Assembly (NCBI RefSeq): GCF_022430545.2
Contig: NZ_CP092488.2
Coordinates: forward strand, 1,240,001-1,304,000
Length of the DNA stretch: 64,000 nt
From: Mycobacterium paraterrae
GTDB lineage: Bacteria; Actinomycetota; Actinomycetes; Mycobacteriales; Mycobacteriaceae
Reading direction: 5' to 3'
The notes under the pieces were generated by a model that saw nothing but the letters and a program-made list of their open reading frames with translations, did no database searches and was not told the origin of the DNA. The translations under genes and the position numbers were made by a program. Shown here piece after piece: positions 38,712-47,145 of this stretch (within the stretch, counting starts at the first letter, position 1; every line of letters starts with the position of its first letter).

Positions 38712-39278
38712 GGCTCCTCCGAAAGATGCTTGTAAACAACAGCTTCAGCGAGCACCGACGCGGCTGAAGCAAACCTTGCGACACGGTAAGCCAGTGATAT
38801 CGCGCAAATACAGCTTCGCTCAACGCTGTTCACTTGAGAGTCGGTGAGTATTCACTTAGCTGAGCGACTGACGCCAAAGATAGGAATCTCACCTGAAAAG
38901 TATTGGAATACAACATGATTAGAGATCGATATGAGGTTTGCAGCCACTGTCACAATACCCGGTAGGCTTTGCTCGGCGCATGTTTTGACGGCAATTGCTG
39001 CGGCTGTCAAGCGCAGTGACAGCCCGGTCCAGCGAATGCGGTTGGTACCGAGCGATATTGATCGTCTCGTCATCGAATAGCTGCTCCGTTAGCCGATTTC
39101 GCCGATTCGTCGGTGCCCACTTTTCGGCTGGCCCGAAAACAGCGTCCGCGTCGCATCCGTCGCAGCTCTCTGCGCTGGTATATCGTGTTTCGAGCTGACC
39201 AAATCACCACACTCAACGCGACGTGGAGCAGCTCGATCGTCCCGGCGTGGCGACCACGGATGCAACCGAGGAGGCGCC
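38712..39278. other. 567-bp AT-rich intergenic region
   Basis: This gap between the PE gene and the divergent permease gene is unusually AT-rich; 38881-38940 is only about 37% GC by hand count. It must hold both promoters. A 73-codon minus-strand frame (38852-39073) has unusual codon use and no recognisable similarity; I do not call it as a gene. Low GC makes the segment a likely Lsr2 target. Confidence 0.6.
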
Positions 39279-40706
39279 ATGCCCACGCCGGCGGTCGGCC
39301 TGCGCCAGCAGATGCTGCGTCGTCGCCCGGTCAGCGGAGCTCCCGTTGCCGAGGGCGCCTCAGATCAGCTGCAACGCAGCCTGGGTGTCTTCCTGCTCAC
39401 CATGTTCGGTGTCGGCGAGACCGTCGGCTCCGGCATCTTCATCGTGCTGTCGCAGTCCGTGCCACAGGCCGGCCCGGCGGTGGTGATCTCGTTCATCATC
39501 GCCGGCGTCGCGGCGGGCCTGGCGGCAATCTGCTACGCCGAGCTGGCCTCGGCAGTACCCGTCTCGGGCTCGGCCTACTCGTACGCCTACGCGACGCTCG
39601 GCGAGTTCGCGGCTATGGGTGTGGCCGCCTGCCTCCTGCTGGAGTACGGCGTATCGACGGCCGCGGTCGCCGTCGGCTGGAGTCAGTACCTCAACAAACT
39701 GCTCGGAAATATCTTCGGAGTCGTTCTCCCGCAGTCTATTTCGGCAGCGCCATGGGACCCTCAACACGGTGTGGCCAACCTTCCGGCGATAGCTCTGGTG
39801 GCGATGTGCGCGGTGCTGTTGATCCGCGGCGCGAACGCATCGGCAAAGGTCAACGCCGTCATGGTGGTGATCAAGATCGGCGTACTGGTGTTGTTCTCGG
39901 CGATCGCGTTCACCGCCTTTCATGCCGGCAATTTCAAAGACCTGGCGCCGTTCGGGCTCTCCGGCATCAGCCTGGCCTCAGGCACGATCTTCTTCGCCTA
40001 CATCGGCCTGGACGCCGTGTCGACGGCCGGCGACGAGGTCAAAGACCCGCAGCACACCATGCCGCGGGCAATCATCGCCGCCTTGATGATCGTCACCGCG
40101 ATCCATCTTCTGGTGTCGGTGGCCGCGATCGGCGCGCAGAGGTGGCAGGACTTCAAGGGCGAGGAGGCCGTGCTGGCGGTGATCCTGGACCACATCACCG
40201 GCAACACCGCGGGCAGCACCATTGTCGCTGCCGGAGCTGTGATTTCGATTTTCTCGGTTACGTTGGTGACGCTCTACGGGCAGACCCGCATCCTGTTCAC
40301 CATGGGCCGCGACGGACTGCTGCCCGCGGCGTTCGCGAAAGTGCACCCGCGCACGATGGCGCCGGTTCGCAACACGCTGATCGTCGCGTTCGTGGTGGCA
40401 CTGCTGGCCGCGGTGGTACCACTGGACCGGCTCGCCGAAATCGTCTCGATCGGGACATTGACGGCGTTCATCGTGGTGTCGGGCGGCGTGATCGTGCTGC
40501 GGATCCAGGAGCCCGACCTGCCGCGGGGGTTCAAGGTGCCCGGTTACCCCTTGACACCGATCCTGTCCATCGCTGCGTGCGCCTACATCCTGGTCAGCCT
40601 GCACTGGTACACCTGGGTCGCGTTCAGCGGCTGGGTCGCGGTGGCGTTGATCTTCTACCTGGCCTGGGGTCGCCGGCACAGCGCTCTTAACGGTCGCGTC
40701 GACTAG
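39279..40706 (+). CDS. APC-family amino acid permease
   Basis: This 475-aa membrane protein has about 12 hydrophobic segments and the APC signature in the first (TMFGVGETVGSGIFIVLSQ), with FFAYIGLDAVSTAGDEVKDP further on, as in cationic or general amino acid permeases of the YfnA/RocE type. Substrate cannot be read from sequence. A strong AGGAGG precedes the ATG. It is convergent with the next gene, 12 bp apart. I do not recall it at this place in M. tuberculosis. Confidence 0.9.
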   Translation: MPTPAVGLRQQMLRRRPVSGAPVAEGASDQLQRSLGVFLLTMFGVGETVGSGIFIVLSQSVPQAGPAVVISFIIAGVAAGLAAICYAELASAVPVSGSAYSYAYATLGEFAAMGVAACLLLEYGVSTAAVAVGWSQYLNKLLGNIFGVVLPQSISAAPWDPQHGVANLPAIALVAMCAVLLIRGANASAKVNAVMVVIKIGVLVLFSAIAFTAFHAGNFKDLAPFGLSGISLASGTIFFAYIGLDAVSTAGDEVKDPQHTMPRAIIAALMIVTAIHLLVSVAAIGAQRWQDFKGEEAVLAVILDHITGNTAGSTIVAAGAVISIFSVTLVTLYGQTRILFTMGRDGLLPAAFAKVHPRTMAPVRNTLIVAFVVALLAAVVPLDRLAEIVSIGTLTAFIVVSGGVIVLRIQEPDLPRGFKVPGYPLTPILSIAACAYILVSLHWYTWVAFSGWVAVALIFYLAWGRRHSALNGRVD

Positions 40707-40718
40707 CCGGCCCCCTCC

Positions 40719-41222
40719 TTACGAGTTCAGGTTTCGCCATAGGCAGTAGCCCGTCATCGTTATCGAGAAAAGACTGGGCAACACCCGAAACGAGAGCGGC
40801 TGCCCTACCGGCCCGGCCTCCGCTTCGGGCGAGCTGACAACCCCTGCCCCGGCCACCGCTGTCTGCTCCTCGATGCACCGGCTACCGGGTTCTTGCGGGA
40901 CGGCGATCCAGTCGCCTGACCGGAGGTTGGAGTTGCGAGTTCCCTGACCGCGCAACGTCACTGATGGTCCGTAGCTCAGCCAGCGATCACTGCTCGGGTA
41001 ATCGGAGATATCGACTGTCCATCGGTAGTCTCCGTCTGCCTGCTGCCGGCACAGCAGGTTCGTCTTTTGGTCCGGCAGCCGAGTCATCGCATTGTCGAAA
41101 GTGGACGAACACGGCGAGTCCGGTTGCGGGACAACGGGTTCCGCATATGCTCCGGCGGCCGCGAAAAGCGCCGCGAAAGCTTCTGCCAGCGTCGTCAACA
41201 CTATCGTCGCGGTGTGTCTCAA
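40719..41222 (-). CDS. Secreted hypothetical protein
   Basis: I do not recognise this 167-aa protein. It has a probable signal peptide (residues 1-27, ending AGAYAEP) and a mature part with four Cys (residues about 38, 58, 114 and 159) that may form disulfides, plus aromatic-rich segments (DYRWTVDISDYPSSDRWLSY). The TTG start has GGAGG 11 nt upstream; an internal GTG is an alternative. It follows the DUF4185 gene by 25 bp, so both are probably co-expressed exoproteins. Confidence 0.65.
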   Translation of the reverse strand: MRHTATIVLTTLAEAFAALFAAAGAYAEPVVPQPDSPCSSTFDNAMTRLPDQKTNLLCRQQADGDYRWTVDISDYPSSDRWLSYGPSVTLRGQGTRNSNLRSGDWIAVPQEPGSRCIEEQTAVAGAGVVSSPEAEAGPVGQPLSFRVLPSLFSITMTGYCLWRNLNS

Positions 41223-41247
41223 GATCGGCTGAGCCTCCGAAGGGTGG

Positions 41248-42708
41248 CTAGGGCAGCGTAGTGTGCATCAACATTACGCTGTAGGTCGACCACAGCGAGA
41301 GATTGAAATACAGGTCGTGACCGGTCGACCAGGGGTGGATGAACGGGGCGTAGATGCCGCCAGGAAGTTGTGTTGACGTCACGAGGGTCTGCGCCGCGCT
41401 CCACGGTCCCTGTGGATTTGCCGACGTCCGCATCACCACGCTGTTCGAGCCGTCGGTGTAAAGCGCGATGTACTTACCGAGGTAATCGTTGAATTGGACT
41501 GACATTTCGCTCACCGGAGCCGAAATGACCGGCGTGGCGGCCCATGGGCTGTTTGCTACCCATGATCCTGTTCCGGAGAAGCTCCACCACGGCTTACTCC
41601 AGTATTCGTACCGGCTGAGGTCGAGCACCGCATCCTCGGGAACGCGCGACACATACGCCGAGCCAAAGCGTCCGGACGGCGTGCCGTAGGAGTACAGGTA
41701 TCCGTCTCGCCGCACGAACGCTCCCTGCTGGAAATTCTGATTGCCCCAGTTGAACCAGACGCTGGGCACGCTGAAAAAGAAACTCGGGCGGACGGTCGCA
41801 CGGCTGGCGATCCAATTTTCGCCGTTGTCGGTAGAAACCGCGATTGCCGAGAAGTTCGTGGTCCATTGGCCCGCACTACCCCACTGTCTGACCGACATGA
41901 AGTTGACGTATTGCGTTGTGCCGACGGAGATTCCGGCGGTGGGGATGATAGTCACTTCGGTTGGGGAGAGATTGAGGCTGGCGATGATCTGTCTGGAGAA
42001 ATTCGATCCCGGGGGCGTTGCGGACAGGACGGGTGAGCCGGCGTAGACGTTGTTGAACGCCGGGTCGGGCACCGACACTCCGTCGGCGAGGTTGTGGTCA
42101 GCGCTGCGAAACAGTGTGTTGCTCCGCCATTGCTGGCCGGCGACGCTGCAATTGCCGAACGTGTCGCCGAATGCCATCAGCACCTGATCGTTGACGCCGG
42201 TCTGGCCGTTGTCCCAGATGATCCCGAGATCGGCGCCCGACATAGCGAAGCGTGCGTAGGTGTTGTTGGGGCTGTTGGGCCCGTTGATCCAGCTGACGAT
42301 GGTTGTTGTCGAGGCGGCGACCGCCGCAGCGGGGGCGGTGGTCGTAGGTCCGGTGAGGGTCGGGACCTGTTGGCCTGACGGGTCGGGAACTCCCGGGACG
42401 GGCAGGGGCAACACCGCGCCTTGCTGCTGCATCGGGGCACCCGATGTCGCAGGGTTTGAGGCCGCGGCCGGAAGCGGACCCAGTCCGGGCGGCACTGCCC
42501 GAGTCTGTGCACCGCTGGGCATGCGGCCCGTCGGCACGTGTTCCACCGGCGTCCTCGGCAGCACCGGACCGCTATTTGCTGGCGACGCGGAAGCCGCCGG
42601 AGAGCACGGATCAGCCGCCGCAGGAGGGGCCACAACTATCGGGGCGACGAGTCCAGTGACAACCACCAACGCCCCCGACACCGGCGCGAGCCGGGCAAAT
42701 ACCCACAC
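41248..42708 (-). CDS. Secreted DUF4185 protein, candidate D-arabinan hydrolase
   Basis: This 486-aa exoprotein has a signal peptide (residues 1-33, cleavage near PAAADP), a Pro/Ala-rich linker to about residue 135 and a beta-propeller-like domain with DLGIIWDNGQ, LMAFGDTFGNC, WRSNTLFRSADHNL, YVNFMSVRQWG and repeated Trp-rich blades. This fits DUF4185. Members of that family were reported as endo-D-arabinanases (glycoside hydrolase family GH183), so arabinogalactan or lipoarabinomannan is a likely substrate; activity here is inferred. SD GGAGGT precedes the GTG. Confidence 0.78.
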   Translation of the reverse strand: MWVFARLAPVSGALVVVTGLVAPIVVAPPAAADPCSPAASASPANSGPVLPRTPVEHVPTGRMPSGAQTRAVPPGLGPLPAAASNPATSGAPMQQQGAVLPLPVPGVPDPSGQQVPTLTGPTTTAPAAAVAASTTTIVSWINGPNSPNNTYARFAMSGADLGIIWDNGQTGVNDQVLMAFGDTFGNCSVAGQQWRSNTLFRSADHNLADGVSVPDPAFNNVYAGSPVLSATPPGSNFSRQIIASLNLSPTEVTIIPTAGISVGTTQYVNFMSVRQWGSAGQWTTNFSAIAVSTDNGENWIASRATVRPSFFFSVPSVWFNWGNQNFQQGAFVRRDGYLYSYGTPSGRFGSAYVSRVPEDAVLDLSRYEYWSKPWWSFSGTGSWVANSPWAATPVISAPVSEMSVQFNDYLGKYIALYTDGSNSVVMRTSANPQGPWSAAQTLVTSTQLPGGIYAPFIHPWSTGHDLYFNLSLWSTYSVMLMHTTLP

Positions 42709-42965
42709 GTCAAACCTCCGATGGGTGCCTGGACTATCCGTTGGCCGTCAACGGCGGGCGCGTATGAATTCGAGATCTGTGACAATAGTGACTGAAGTGC
42801 AAATTAGGGCCAGTGATGCGCCGGATCGATATTCGGTTGTGATCGCGTCGCGACCGCCGGCTTCGCTCCGGCGACCCGCCCGGGCGGCCCGGTGGCTAAC
42901 GACTTTCGACGTTGAGCGGGCCCCGGGGAAGTGTCCCGACCAGAAAGCGCCGAGTTCAAAACGGC

Positions 42966-42971
42966 TAGGGT
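42966..42971 (+). promoter_or_regulatory. Candidate near-leaderless lpqG promoter (-10)
   Basis: TAGGGT, 7 nt, then the lpqG ATG. The remainder of the 270-bp gap to the divergent DUF4185 gene holds a small GCCGG-CTTCGCT-CCGGC hairpin and nothing else I can name. Confidence 0.38.
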
Positions 42972-42978
42972 GCCAGAC

Positions 42979-43683
42979 ATGCCTGCCAGACTGCCGGTTC
43001 GCGTCCTGCTCGCCCTGGCGCTCGTCGCGACGGCGTCCGCGTGTGACCACGACGCCGACAAGGTCGCGAAGAACCCGCGCGAGGTGACGGTCGTAGGCTC
43101 CGGTCACGTGCAAGGCGTGCCGGACACCCTAACCGCCGACGTCGGCGTCGAATTCGTGGCGCCGGACGTCACCGCGGCGATGAACCAGACCAACGACCGT
43201 CAGCAGGCCGTCATCACCGCCGTGGCCGGGGCCGGGGTCGACCGCAAGGACATCAGCACCACCGACGTCAGCCTGCAGCCGCAGTTCGACCCGACCGGAG
43301 CCACCATCACCGGGTACCGCGCCGCCAATTCGATCCGGATCAGGATTCACCCCGCCGACTCGGCGTCGCGCGTGCTCGCCGTGGTCGTCGACGCCGGTGG
43401 CGCCGCCACCCGGATCAACTCGGTGAGCTACTCCATCGCCGACGATTCGCAGCTGGTGAAGGACGCGCGGTCGCGCGCGTTCCAGGACGCCAAAGACCGC
43501 GCCGCGCAGTACGCGCAACTGTCTGGCCTTGGGCTGGGCAAGATCATCTCGATCTCGGAGACCGCCGGCGGCGCCACGCCGACGACCGCTCCGGCACCGC
43601 GGATGATGCCGACCGCGGTGCCACTGGAGCCCGGCCAGCAGACCGTGAGCTTCTCGGTGACCGCGGTGTGGGAGTTGCGCTAG
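42979..43683 (+). CDS. lpqG: SIMPL-domain lipoprotein LpqG
   Basis: This 234-aa predicted lipoprotein has a short signal with a weak lipobox (ASAC) and a SIMPL (DUF541) domain: VTVVGSGHVQGVPDTLTADV, AMNQTNDRQQAVI and the C-terminal QTVSFSVTAVWEL. SIMPL proteins are periplasmic and linked to oxidative stress in some bacteria; the function here is unknown. It matches M. tuberculosis LpqG (Rv3623). The ATG at 42979 was chosen over a longer frame because it begins a proper signal sequence. It is convergent with the HAD gene. Confidence 0.87.
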   Translation: MPARLPVRVLLALALVATASACDHDADKVAKNPREVTVVGSGHVQGVPDTLTADVGVEFVAPDVTAAMNQTNDRQQAVITAVAGAGVDRKDISTTDVSLQPQFDPTGATITGYRAANSIRIRIHPADSASRVLAVVVDAGGAATRINSVSYSIADDSQLVKDARSRAFQDAKDRAAQYAQLSGLGLGKIISISETAGGATPTTAPAPRMMPTAVPLEPGQQTVSFSVTAVWELR

Positions 43684-43691
43684 CAGCGAGG

Positions 43692-44444
43692 TCAGCCACC
43701 GACACCGAGGATCTGCAGCAGTTCACGGTGGTCGGTGATGCGGAAGTCCGGCTTGCAGCCGTCGTAATCTTTTGTGCCCTGGTCAGAGTCGAACATGATG
43801 GTCCGCATTCCGGCCTCGCGCGCGCCGTAGATGTCACGGAACATGTCGTTGCCGATGTAGACGGTCTGCGCGGCGGGCACGCCGAGTCCAGCCAGCGCGT
43901 ATTCGAACAGCCTGACGTCGGGCTTGCGAAAGCCGTGATCACCCGAAACGATGATCGGGTCGAAGTATTGCGTCAGCCCGACCTTGTGCAGTTCGCCTAG
44001 GGCATAGGCGGTTTGGGCGTCGGTGACGATCGCCAGCGCGAAGTGTTGGCGTAGCTGACCGAGCACCTTGCGGACGTGCGGATAGAGCTTGAGCTTCTTA
44101 CGCGAGACTCCGCGGTAGATCTCCGCGAGCGTCAGTGGAAGTTGCGCGAGACGCTCGGGCGGTAACGCGCGGGTGTAGTCGCTGCCGTAGTCGTCGATAA
44201 TCGACTGGAATATGGCCACCGCATCGAATTCCGGGTACCGGTGCGGACTTTCGCGCTGCTGGCGTTTCAGACGACGGAAATATTCGTCGCGCACCTGGTG
44301 GCGCCGCATGTCGATGCCTTGATAGGTCAGGAAATGCCCGATCGCCCGAAAGATGTCGTCGCGGTGTTCATCGGTCTCGATGTGAACCAGGGTGCCATTG
44401 ACGTCGAAAGCTACTGCGGCTATCCCGGTGAGCGTGGCGGGCAC
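43692..44444 (-). CDS. HAD-superfamily hydrolase with altered DxD motif
   Basis: This 250-aa HAD-like phosphatase has motif I FDVNGTLVHIE (nucleophile Asp14, but Asn at the +2 position where most phosphatases have Asp), motif II IVTDAQT, a motif III Lys (FRKPDVRLF) and motif IV YIGNDMFRDIYGARE. Changing the +2 Asp is seen in dehalogenase-like members, so the reaction may not be simple phosphate hydrolysis. The GTG at 44444 starts 2 nt after the upstream stop, so it forms an operon with the phosphotransferase. Substrate is unknown. Confidence 0.8.
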   Translation of the reverse strand: MPATLTGIAAVAFDVNGTLVHIETDEHRDDIFRAIGHFLTYQGIDMRRHQVRDEYFRRLKRQQRESPHRYPEFDAVAIFQSIIDDYGSDYTRALPPERLAQLPLTLAEIYRGVSRKKLKLYPHVRKVLGQLRQHFALAIVTDAQTAYALGELHKVGLTQYFDPIIVSGDHGFRKPDVRLFEYALAGLGVPAAQTVYIGNDMFRDIYGAREAGMRTIMFDSDQGTKDYDGCKPDFRITDHRELLQILGVGG

Positions 44445-44446
44445 GA

Positions 44447-45457
44447 TCAGCAGGCCCGTAACAGCCGTTTGGACTGGCGGAGAAGCTTGCCGCCGTAGTC
44501 GTCGCCGATGTAGTCGTTGCGCGCAACCCGCAAGAGATTCATCGCCATGTAGTACGGCAGTCGCGCCGTGATCGATCGGAATGCCGCATCGCGATCCGGG
44601 AAGTGACAGCAGTACTCCCACAGGAAATGTCCGATGAACGGCTCCGCCCCGTTCGGGCTACCGGTCGCCGACATGAAGGCGTGCTGCATCTCGCCTGCGA
44701 CGCGGCCGATGTCGAACATCCGGTCGCCCCAGCGGGCTCGCTCGAGGTCGATCGCGGCAACGTCGAGGCCGTGGCCGAACAAGAAGTTGGCGGGGGTTGC
44801 GTCGCCGTGCAGCCACACCTGCCGATCACCCCACATCATCGCCTTGTCCCGCCATAATCCCTGAAGCCACAGCAGTTCGTCGACATCCCAGCCGCCGATG
44901 CGATTGCGATGCCTCAACTTGGTTACCAACTCCCCGAAGTAACGGCAGTCGACGTCGAAGTCGACCGTGCTGCCGTTGGCCGTCCTATTATGTTGTGTCG
45001 CAAGAAAATACGCGAGCGCCTTCAGTCGCCAGTAGAGGTGTCCGTCGTTGTGACGGCTAATGGCCTGTTTGATCGCATTGCTGAACTGTTCCCCGGCATA
45101 GAACTCGACGGCAAGCACGCTGTTGAGGTTCGCGTCGACACCCAGCGGTCGCACCACATGGTGCGGAGAGCCCACGAGGTTGTAGCCGCGCAGCCCTTGC
45201 ATGGTGTCGAACTCGCGATGCGCCGCCCGTTCTGCGCGATCACGATCCCAGCCGAACTTGGGCCCGTAGAACTTGCAGACCACCCGCGCGCGGCTGCGCT
45301 TTTCCTCGTACGCGTAGACCTCGTTGCTTGCCCGCAGCCGAAAAGCGCGGAAGGCGGGATGCGCTACGTCGACGCCCAGCTGGTGGCGGAAAATGCCGGA
45401 GAGAAACCCGTGCAAACCGTCGTCACCCGACACATACCCGACGTATTTGCCAAACAC
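44447..45457 (-). CDS. APH-family phosphotransferase
   Basis: This 336-aa protein has an aminoglycoside-phosphotransferase/choline-kinase-like fold: Brenner motif WLHGDATPANFLFG (catalytic Asp and Asn) and the metal motif AAIDLERARWGDRMFD. The N-lobe shows RVVCKFYGPKFGWDRDR with the likely ATP-binding Lys. Such enzymes phosphorylate small alcohols, sugars or drugs; the substrate is not evident. It is coupled with the HAD gene downstream. GGGAGG precedes the GTG. I do not recall this pair at the locus in M. tuberculosis. Confidence 0.82.
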   Translation of the reverse strand: MFGKYVGYVSGDDGLHGFLSGIFRHQLGVDVAHPAFRAFRLRASNEVYAYEEKRSRARVVCKFYGPKFGWDRDRAERAAHREFDTMQGLRGYNLVGSPHHVVRPLGVDANLNSVLAVEFYAGEQFSNAIKQAISRHNDGHLYWRLKALAYFLATQHNRTANGSTVDFDVDCRYFGELVTKLRHRNRIGGWDVDELLWLQGLWRDKAMMWGDRQVWLHGDATPANFLFGHGLDVAAIDLERARWGDRMFDIGRVAGEMQHAFMSATGSPNGAEPFIGHFLWEYCCHFPDRDAAFRSITARLPYYMAMNLLRVARNDYIGDDYGGKLLRQSKRLLRAC

Positions 45458-45535
45458 GACGCCTCCCTGCCGCGTCGTCGTTGACCTCGAGCTGTTAGCC
45501 CGGCGTACACATGATGTTCAGACAATAGGCCCGGG

Positions 45536-45563
45536 CCGTCCTACTCGCACGTCGACAGGACGG
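45536..45563. terminator. Candidate hpt terminator hairpin
   Basis: CCGTCCT and AGGACGG form a 7-bp stem around a 14-nt loop, directly after the hpt stop on the minus strand. No T-tract follows, as is common in mycobacteria. Confidence 0.4.
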
Positions 45564-45567
45564 TCGG

Positions 45568-46149
45568 TTAGTCCTGGTAGATGCGCGGGTCGAGGGTGCC
45601 GATGTAGGGCAGGTCGCGGTAGCGCTCGTCGTAGTCCAGGCCGTAGCCGACGACAAACTCGTTCGGGATGTCGAAGCCCACGTAATCGATGTCGGTGTTA
45701 GCGCGCAGAGCGTCGGGCTTGCGGAGCAGCGTGCACACCCGCAGTGAATGGGGGCGACGGCTGGCCAAATTGCGTAACAGCCACGACAGCGTCAGCCCGG
45801 AGTCGACGATGTCCTCGACGATCAGCACGTCGCGGTCGTTGATGTCACGGTCGAGGTCCTTGAGGATCCGCACTACACCCGACGACGACGTCGACGACCC
45901 GTACGAGCTGACCGCCATGAATTCGAATTGCGTCGGCAACGGGATCGCGCGGGCCAGATCGGTGACGAACATGACCGCGCCCTTGAGCACGGTGACCAAG
46001 AGCAGGTCGCGGCCGTCGGCGCCGGCCCGGTCGCCGTACTGCGCGCCGATCTGGGCCCCCAGCTCGGCGATGCGGCGCTGGATCTCGTCTTCGCGCAGCA
46101 GCACCGACTTGATGTCGCCCGGATACAGCTCCTGCACTTCGGCTGCCAC
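45568..46149 (-). CDS. hpt: Hypoxanthine-guanine phosphoribosyltransferase
   Basis: This 193-aa purine salvage enzyme makes IMP or GMP from the base and PRPP. It has the PRPP motif VLIVEDIVDSGLTLSWL, the flexible loop FMAVSSYGSSTSSSG and the base-site segment FDIPNEFVVGYGLDYDE. The start is uncertain between GTG at 46149 and TTG at 46155. It follows tilS by about 30 bp, a linkage conserved in many bacteria. Confidence 0.95.
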   Translation of the reverse strand: MAAEVQELYPGDIKSVLLREDEIQRRIAELGAQIGAQYGDRAGADGRDLLLVTVLKGAVMFVTDLARAIPLPTQFEFMAVSSYGSSTSSSGVVRILKDLDRDINDRDVLIVEDIVDSGLTLSWLLRNLASRRPHSLRVCTLLRKPDALRANTDIDYVGFDIPNEFVVGYGLDYDERYRDLPYIGTLDPRIYQD

Positions 46150-46182
46150 GGCCAATAGCGTGCCATGTCGGGCCGCCGAGAA

Positions 46183-47145
46183 CTAGACCGGCTCCCGATC
46201 CAGCGTCAGGATCCCGCCACGCCGGGTGGCGACCAATCGCTGATTGCGCAATGCCGACCCCACCGCCACTCCGCCCTGACCGCGCCAGGCGGTGATCAGC
46301 CGGTCGACCCCGCGGATCTGCTTGTCCGTCAATCCGATCCCGCCTCCGCACATCAGCCAGCGACGGATGACGCCGCGGCGGACCGGATCGGGCAGCTCCG
46401 CCAACGCCCCGGTGTCGAGCCCGTCGGGCGTCTCGGCGGTGCCCATTGCCTGCTCGATCAGCGAATCGATCAGCTCGGTGTCGCCCCGCAGGGCGGTCGC
46501 GGTGCGAGCGAGCGCTTCGGCCACGCCGCCGCCGAGGACATCCTCGAGCAGCGGCAGGACCTCGTGGCGCAACCGGCTGCGGGTGAACCGGCGGTCGACG
46601 TTGTGGGGGTCGCGCCAGGCCGGCAGTACGAGCTCGTCGCACGCGGCATGCGTCGTCGCGCGTCGCACGCCCAGCAGCGGCCGGCACCAGGGCGGGTCAT
46701 AGGGCTGCATGCCGGCAATCGATCGGGCTCCCGAACCGCGGCCCAATCCGAGCAAGACGGTTTCCGCCTGGTCATCCAGGGTGTGGGCCAGCAGCACCGG
46801 CCGGCCGCGACGCGCGTCGGCCAGTGCCTCGTAGCGAGCGCGCCGCGCCGCGCCCTCCGGGCCTCCGTCCACCCCGACCTGCACGCAAAGTGTTTGCGCA
46901 GCAACACATCCCATGCCCTCGGCCTGTCGTTGCGCGGTAGCAGCCACCTCCGCCGAGCCCGGCTGCAGACCGTGATCGACGATCAGCGCAGTGGTCGGGC
47001 GCATCGACGCCGCAACTGCGGTGAGCGCCAACGAATCCGGGCCACCCGACAGTGCCACACACCAGTCGTCATCAGCGGCGAGATACTCCGTCGCGAACCC
47101 CGCCACCGCCGCACGGAGTTCGGCTACAGCACCCGGTCGATCCAT
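46183..47145 (-). CDS. tilS: tRNA(Ile)-lysidine synthase
   Basis: This 320-aa N-type ATP pyrophosphatase puts lysidine at the wobble base of tRNA-Ile(CAU). The P-loop is ALSGGPDSLALTAV, with HTLDDQAETVLLGLGRGSG and CRPLLGVRR further on. It lacks the C-terminal domain of longer enzymes, as in mycobacteria generally. Its start overlaps the end of the upstream metalloprotease-like gene by 22 nt. Confidence 0.94.
   Translation of the reverse strand: MDRPGAVAELRAAVAGFATEYLAADDDWCVALSGGPDSLALTAVAASMRPTTALIVDHGLQPGSAEVAATAQRQAEGMGCVAAQTLCVQVGVDGGPEGAARRARYEALADARRGRPVLLAHTLDDQAETVLLGLGRGSGARSIAGMQPYDPPWCRPLLGVRRATTHAACDELVLPAWRDPHNVDRRFTRSRLRHEVLPLLEDVLGGGVAEALARTATALRGDTELIDSLIEQAMGTAETPDGLDTGALAELPDPVRRGVIRRWLMCGGGIGLTDKQIRGVDRLITAWRGQGGVAVGSALRNQRLVATRRGGILTLDREPV

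Noticed and set aside
38852..39073. 73-codon minus-strand frame in the AT-rich gap
   Set aside because: No recognisable similarity, no Shine-Dalgarno sequence and codon use unlike the neighbours. It could be a relic but I cannot support it as a gene.
39113..40690. 525-codon plus-strand open frame
   Set aside because: It is the +1 shadow of the amino acid permease, which has clear membrane segments and a strong Shine-Dalgarno sequence.
42840..42900. Small GC hairpins upstream of lpqG as a riboswitch
   Set aside because: The structures are short, typical of GC-rich intergenic DNA, and fit no riboswitch that I know; the predicted transcript start is downstream of them.
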